Source of the DNA: Candidatus Agathobaculum pullicola
GTDB taxonomy: Bacteria > Bacillota > Clostridia > Oscillospirales > Butyricicoccaceae
Length of the DNA stretch: 64,000 nt
Reading direction: 5' to 3'
NCBI GenBank assembly: GCA_019115085.1
Contig: DXEF01000033.1
Coordinates: 1 to 64,000, forward strand
Shown: one piece after another, positions 59,800 to 64,000 of the stretch
Layout of the letters: each line of letters starts with the position of its first letter
How positions within the stretch are numbered: the stretch's first letter is position 1
The notes under the pieces: model-generated
The model's database searches: none
Seen by the model: only the letters and a program-made list of their open reading frames with translations
Told to the model about the DNA's origin: nothing
Program-made: the position numbers and the translations under genes

Positions 59800-60426
59800 T
59801 CATTTTTGAAACTGCGACCGTACTTCCATATATTGCACAATCTCCTCGACCACGCCGTCAAAGCCCAACACGCCGCTATTGAGCGACAGATCGTAATTGC
59901 GCGCATCATACCAATCATGACCGGTGTGATGCTTATAATACTTTGCACGGTATTCGTCAATCTCCGCAATCTTGCGCACGACCGCATCCTCTGGCAATGA
60001 ATCCACCTTCATCGCCTGCTCAAGACAGAAAGCCGCATCCGCATGTACAAACACGCGCACCACATCCGAGCGGCCCTTGAGCACATAGTCCGCGCAGCGG
60101 CCAATCATCACGCATGGGCCTTGATCGGCCAGCTTGCGGATAATTTTTGCCTGATAATCAAATAGAGCATTGTCTCGCAGATATGCCTTGGAGGAATCGC
60201 TCGGCAGCGGCAGCTCGCCCTTATATCTACTTTTCAGACGGGTGAGTAAATCGGGCTTAAGGCGCTCATCCGAAAACAGCATAGCGTTGATGCCGCTATC
60301 CTCAGAAGCCATTGTAATGATCTCGCGGTTATAAAACGGGATGTGCAGCCGGTCGGACAGCATTTTGCCGACCGTCTTGCCGCCCGAACCATATTGTCGG
60401 GCGATAGTGATAATATACGGCTTCAT
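59800..60426 (-). CDS. Cytidylate kinase-like family protein, 208 aa
   Basis: A P-loop kinase of the Cytidylate_kin2 type. The P-loop region is ITIARQYGSGGKTVGKML (7-24), which fits the GSGG(K/R) variant. The NMP-binding helices follow, then CVMIGRCADYVLKG and VFVHADAAFCLEQAM. The lid-like segment KYYKHHTGHDWYDARNYDLSLNS ends with the D-L-x-L-N-S block conserved in the family. The true substrate is uncertain; these proteins are distinct from essential Cmk. It lies 12 bases after livF and may be its operon tail. Confidence 0.9.
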   Translation of the reverse strand: MKPYIITIARQYGSGGKTVGKMLSDRLHIPFYNREIITMASEDSGINAMLFSDERLKPDLLTRLKSRYKGELPLPSDSSKAYLRDNALFDYQAKIIRKLADQGPCVMIGRCADYVLKGRSDVVRVFVHADAAFCLEQAMKVDSLPEDAVVRKIAEIDEYRAKYYKHHTGHDWYDARNYDLSLNSGVLGFDGVVEEIVQYMEVRSQFQK

Positions 60427-60438
60427 GCTCTTTCCCCC

Positions 60439-61146
60439 TTATTCACCCAGATATGCCTTTTTGATTGCGTCATCGCTTAGCAGTTCAGACGCTTTGCCTG
60501 TCTTGACAATCTTTCCCGTCTCCAGCACATAGGCGCGGTCGGAAATGGACAGTGCTTTCTTCGCGTTCTGCTCGACCAGCAGCACGGTCGTACCTGCTGC
60601 CGAAACCTCCTGAATGATCTTAAACACCTCACCGACGAACAGCGGAGACAGCCCCATCGACGGCTCATCCAGCAGTAGGATGCGCGGTTTTGCCATCAAG
60701 GCACGGCCCATGGCCAGCATCTGCTGCTCACCGCCGGACAGCGTACCCGCAGGCTGGTTTTTTCGTTCCTCCAGACGCGGAAAACGCTGATAGACTTCAG
60801 CCAGAGAGGATTCCACCTCACTCTTGGGACGGGTATAGGCGCCCATTTTGAGGTTTTCGCGCACGGTCAGTCCGGAAAATACGCGTCGGCCTTCCGGTAC
60901 ATGGCTCATACCCAGACGAACGATCTCATGACCGGGCTTTTTAGTGATGTCCTTGCCCTCAAATGTCACTGTACCGCCCTTGGACGGCAGCAGACCGGTA
61001 ATCGTATGCAGCGTCGTGGTCTTGCCTGCACCGTTCGCGCCAATCAGCGCGACGACCTCGCCTTCGTTTACCTCGAAGGAAACGTCGCGCAGCGCATGAA
61101 TCAGGCCGTAATATACGTTAATATCCTTGACTTCCAGCATTGCCAT
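60439..61146 (-). CDS. livF: Branched-chain amino acid ABC importer ATPase LivF, 235 aa
   Basis: One of two ATPases of the LIV importer for leucine, isoleucine and valine. Walker A is GANGAGKTTT, then LSGGEQQMLAMGRALM and LLLDEPSMGLSP with LLVEQN as switch region. LivF-specific features are the short C terminus and HVPEGRRVFSGLTVRENL. It lies downstream of livG by about 20 bases. Confidence 0.95.
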   Translation of the reverse strand: MAMLEVKDINVYYGLIHALRDVSFEVNEGEVVALIGANGAGKTTTLHTITGLLPSKGGTVTFEGKDITKKPGHEIVRLGMSHVPEGRRVFSGLTVRENLKMGAYTRPKSEVESSLAEVYQRFPRLEERKNQPAGTLSGGEQQMLAMGRALMAKPRILLLDEPSMGLSPLFVGEVFKIIQEVSAAGTTVLLVEQNAKKALSISDRAYVLETGKIVKTGKASELLSDDAIKKAYLGE

Positions 61147-61165
61147 TGGTTGGTTTCCTCCTTTC

Positions 61166-61930
61166 TCACTCGCCGAGGTAGGCCGTGACGACCTCCGGGT
61201 TTTTCAGCACTTCGGACGGCGTGCCCTCCGCCAGCAGACGGCCGAAATTGAGCACATACAGATATTCGCAAATACCCGAAACCAGCTTCATATCATGCTC
61301 GATCAACAACACGGTCACACCAAATTTTTTACGCACCAGCTCAATCGTCTCCATCAGCTCTTCAGTCTCGTTCGGATTCATGCCCGCCGCCGGCTCATCA
61401 AGCAGCAGCAGCATGGGGTCGGTCGCCAGCGCGCGCGCAATTTCCAGTTTGCGCTGCTTGCCGTACGGCAGGTTCGCCGCCCTGTAATCCGCGACGTTTT
61501 CCAGTCCGAATACTTCCAGCAGTTCCAGCGCGCGCTTGTCCATTGCGCGTTCCTTCACACGGTAAGAGCCGATGTGCAGCAGGCTTTCCGCGAGCGTATA
61601 GGTGATTTCGTTGTGCAGACCGGTCTTAACGTTGTCGAGCACAGACAGGTTGGAGAACAGGCGGATATTCTGGAACGTGCGCGCCACACCCATTTTACAG
61701 ATGTCATGTGGTTTCTTGCCGATCAAATTCTGTCCGTCCAGACGGATACCGCCGTCGGTAGGACGATATACACCGGTGAGCATATTAAACACGGTTGTCT
61801 TGCCCGCGCCGTTCGGCCCGATCAGTCCGACCAGACCGCCCTCTTCGATTTTCATGCTCAGCTCATCGACGGCGCGCAAGCCGCCGAAGGAAATGCCCAG
61901 CGAAGTAACTTCCAGCATTGCCATGGTCAC
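61166..61930 (-). CDS. livG: Branched-chain amino acid ABC importer ATPase LivG, 254 aa
   Basis: The second LIV ATPase. Walker A is GPNGAGKTTV, and the LivG-typical ARTFQNIRLFSNLSVLDNV follows. The signature region is unusual: NLPYGKQRKLEIARAL replaces LSGGQ, as is normal for LivG. Walker B is LLLLDEPAAGMNPNE and the switch is LIEHDMKLV. It overlaps the stop of livM by four bases. Confidence 0.95.
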   Translation of the reverse strand: MTMAMLEVTSLGISFGGLRAVDELSMKIEEGGLVGLIGPNGAGKTTVFNMLTGVYRPTDGGIRLDGQNLIGKKPHDICKMGVARTFQNIRLFSNLSVLDNVKTGLHNEITYTLAESLLHIGSYRVKERAMDKRALELLEVFGLENVADYRAANLPYGKQRKLEIARALATDPMLLLLDEPAAGMNPNETEELMETIELVRKKFGVTVLLIEHDMKLVSGICEYLYVLNFGRLLAEGTPSEVLKNPEVVTAYLGE

Positions 61931-63024
61931 GCGCCCTCCTTTTCGCTTTTTTCCAGTTTTTTCATTTGCCTCATGCCGCGCTTTTCAAGCAGGCGCGCCT
62001 TGAGCGAGGAGTTATTGAACAGCATCATTGCAATGAGCAGGATCGCATAGATGAGCATACGGTAGCTATTGACCGCGCGCAGCAGCTCAGGCAACAGCGT
62101 GAGCAGGGTTGCGGCGATGATCGAGCCCCAAATGTTACCCAGTCCGCCCAGCACAACAAATACCAGAATCAGAATGGACGTGTTAAAGTCGAACTTAGCC
62201 GCCGTGATGGTCGAGTAGTTCATCGCGTACAGCGCACCGGCCATGCCTGCGAATGCCGCGGAAATGACGAAAGCCATCAGCTTATAATGCGTGGTGGCAA
62301 TGCCGATGGAATCGGCTGCAATCTTGTTATCACGCACCGCCATAATCGCGCGCCCCGAACGGCTGTTAATCAGATTGAGGATGATGAAAAGCGTAATCAA
62401 AATCAGTAAAAAGCCTGAGGTAAAGCTGGACAGCTTGGTAACGCCCGATACGCCCATCGGCCCGTTAATGATCATCTTGCCGCCATCCGCCAGTTGAAAC
62501 TTCTGCTCGAGGATACTAAAGTGCAGGCCGGAGGCATCTTTGCCGATATATAGAACGTTGATGACGTTCTTGATGATTTCACCAAACGCCAGTGTTACGA
62601 TGGCAAGATAGTCGCCTTTCAAGCGCAGCACCGGCACGCCGACGATTACACCTGCGATTGCCGCGCAGATGGCACCCACAATGATGGCAAGAATCAGGCG
62701 CACCGTGCCGGAAGGAATTGCGTCTGCCAGAGTCGTGGTCACCACGATGCCGGAAAACGCGCCGACCGACATAAATCCCGCGTGACCGAGCGACAACTCA
62801 CCCAGAATACCAACTGTCAGGTTCAGCGATACCGCCATGATGATATAGGCACAAATCGGCACCAGCAGACCTTTCATCGAGCTGGAAATGTTGCCAGTGA
62901 GCACCAGCGTCTGTACCACAATGAATGCGACAATGACAATGCCAAAAGACAGCAGCGTATCTCGCCCGTTGCGGGAGGCGGCATATTTTTTCAACTTAGA
63001 GGCGCATTTTTTCAACTTGTTCAT
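61927..63024 (-). CDS. livM: Branched-chain amino acid ABC permease LivM, 365 aa
   Basis: A membrane permease with about nine helices. Family blocks are LNLTVGILGELSLGHAGFMSVGA (near residue 70), LRLKGDYLAIVTLAFGEII (contact with the ATPase) and NSRSGRAIMAVRDNKIAADSIG. A long basic N terminus (KKCASKLKKYAASRNGRD) precedes the first helix. It follows livH by 14 bases. Confidence 0.95.
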   Translation of the reverse strand: MNKLKKCASKLKKYAASRNGRDTLLSFGIVIVAFIVVQTLVLTGNISSSMKGLLVPICAYIIMAVSLNLTVGILGELSLGHAGFMSVGAFSGIVVTTTLADAIPSGTVRLILAIIVGAICAAIAGVIVGVPVLRLKGDYLAIVTLAFGEIIKNVINVLYIGKDASGLHFSILEQKFQLADGGKMIINGPMGVSGVTKLSSFTSGFLLILITLFIILNLINSRSGRAIMAVRDNKIAADSIGIATTHYKLMAFVISAAFAGMAGALYAMNYSTITAAKFDFNTSILILVFVVLGGLGNIWGSIIAATLLTLLPELLRAVNSYRMLIYAILLIAMMLFNNSSLKARLLEKRGMRQMKKLEKSEKEGA

Positions 63025-63038
63025 TATTTTCCGCCCCC

Positions 63039-63920
63039 TTATACCTTTTCACTCACGTGCTTACCAAGCAAGCCGTCCGGCTTGACCAGCAGCACGACAA
63101 TCAGCACCGCAAATACAATCGCGTCCGACAGCTGCGTGGAGATGTACGCCTTGGCGAAAATCTCAATCACGCCCAGCAGGATACCGCCCAGCAGCGCGCC
63201 CGGAATCGAACCGATGCCGCCGAACACCGCTGCGGTGAACGCCTTGATACCGGGCATCGATCCGGTCGTGGGCAGCAGGGTCGGATAGGCCGAGCACAGC
63301 AGTACGCCCGCAATTGCAGCAAGGCCCGAGCCGATGGCAAAGGTCAGCGAAATTGTCGTGTTGACGTTAATGCCCATCAGCTGCGCCGCGCCCTTATCCT
63401 CGGACACCGCACGCATCGCCGTGCCCATTTTGCTCTTGCCGGTGAACAGCGTCAGCGCCACCATGATAACGAGACACGCCACAATCGTCACAATTGTCAC
63501 GCGCGTGAGGGTCAGCTGTCCATCAAACAGCTGAATCGGATCGCCGCCAACCACCGAGGTAAAGCTCTTCGTGCTCGAGCCCCAGATGAGCAGCGCCGCG
63601 TTCTGCAAAAAGTAGGAAACACCGATCGCCGTAATAAGCACCGCCAGCGACGGAGCCATGCGCAGCGGCTTATACGCCAGCCGCTCGATAACTACACCCA
63701 GCGCCGTGCAGACCACCACTGCAAGCAGCACGCCCGCAATCGGCGGCCAGCCCAGATAGGTCGTAGCGCAGAAGCACATATAACCGCCGACCATAATGAC
63801 ATCGCCATGGGCAAAGTTGAGCATTTTGGCAATGCCGTAGACCATCGTGTATCCCAACGCGATGATCGCGTAAATGCTTCCCAGACTGATGCCGTTTATC
63901 AGATGATTGAGAAAGCTCAT
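63039..63920 (-). CDS. livH: Branched-chain amino acid ABC permease LivH, 293 aa
   Basis: The partner permease. It starts MSFLNHLINGISLGSIYAII and contains LGYTMVYGIAKMLNFAHGDV and SKMGTAMRAVSEDKGAAQLMGIN, with PGALLGGILLGVIE near the end; all are LivH hallmarks. I prefer the ATG at 63920, which matches the family start and has GAGGTG 11 bases upstream. An ATG four codons earlier is too close to that site. The substrate-binding protein gene livK is expected just beyond the window. Confidence 0.94.
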   Translation of the reverse strand: MSFLNHLINGISLGSIYAIIALGYTMVYGIAKMLNFAHGDVIMVGGYMCFCATTYLGWPPIAGVLLAVVVCTALGVVIERLAYKPLRMAPSLAVLITAIGVSYFLQNAALLIWGSSTKSFTSVVGGDPIQLFDGQLTLTRVTIVTIVACLVIMVALTLFTGKSKMGTAMRAVSEDKGAAQLMGINVNTTISLTFAIGSGLAAIAGVLLCSAYPTLLPTTGSMPGIKAFTAAVFGGIGSIPGALLGGILLGVIEIFAKAYISTQLSDAIVFAVLIVVLLVKPDGLLGKHVSEKV

Positions 63921-64000
63921 GGTTTCATACACCTCAAATCTTTTTCATTTCTCTTATCCGTTTGTGGGATGGGGCGGTGGCTTGGCGATTTCGGTCAAGC

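Overview
The window looks like the chromosome of a gut commensal from the Bacillota, class Clostridia, probably near Butyricicoccaceae/Oscillospiraceae (for example Agathobaculum-like). This is an inference from four things: S-layer-homology surface proteins, a mid-50s GC content, a predicted bilirubin-reductase operon typical of gut Clostridia, and clostridial mobile-element genes. No 16S or marker gene is present to fix the taxon.

Left part (1-13.3 kb). A small hypothetical gene is followed by an SLH surface protein, a MarR regulator with an AEC permease (which seems to begin at ACG), and a MocR-type regulator. Next is a cation/proton antiporter behind a canonical promoter and a fluoride riboswitch. 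A MarR / old-yellow-enzyme / flavodoxin operon follows and matches bilQRS (bilirubin reduction), including the His-Gly-Asp-Arg motif at residues 164-167. A minus-strand surface O-acylation operon (SGNH lipoprotein, DUF4358 lipoprotein, MBOAT, DHHW) carries an amber stop in its first gene.

Middle (13.3-31.1 kb). Decayed ABC-exporter and GH1 fragments precede a 2338-residue SLH-anchored GH84 hexosaminidase. A partly decayed cluster follows (metallophosphoesterase intact, flavodoxin and SGNH reduced to N-terminal stubs, peptide deformylase between them). Then come a Nudix hydrolase, a rhodanese lipoprotein and a response regulator / kinase / ABC transporter module. The region ends in a graveyard: an unknown coding remnant, an ABC-2 permease tail and a doubly deleted integrase.

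Integrated element (about 31,081-59,560). A near-perfect direct repeat of the 3' end of tRNA-Ser(GGA) brackets about 28.5 kb. A tyrosine integrase lies just inside the right end, and the intact tRNA is at 59,560-59,650. The cargo is a defence island: McrBC (mcrC broken by a 13-bp tandem duplication), a WYL regulator, and a helicase-nuclease plus Argonaute-like pair resembling DdmDE (helicase frameshifted at a short G run). It also carries a complete type I restriction system in a 9-kb run that continues into SGNH, flavodoxin, Vat-like acetyltransferase and metallophosphoesterase genes. Putative replication and regulatory genes, with iteron-like repeats, sit next to the integrase. The truncated integrase left of the element has its own terminator and att copy, so an older related element was inserted at the same tRNA and then decayed.

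Right flank (59.6-64 kb). Core-type genes return: a cytidylate-kinase-like protein and livF-livG-livM-livH of a branched-chain amino acid ABC importer. The binding-protein gene is expected beyond the window.
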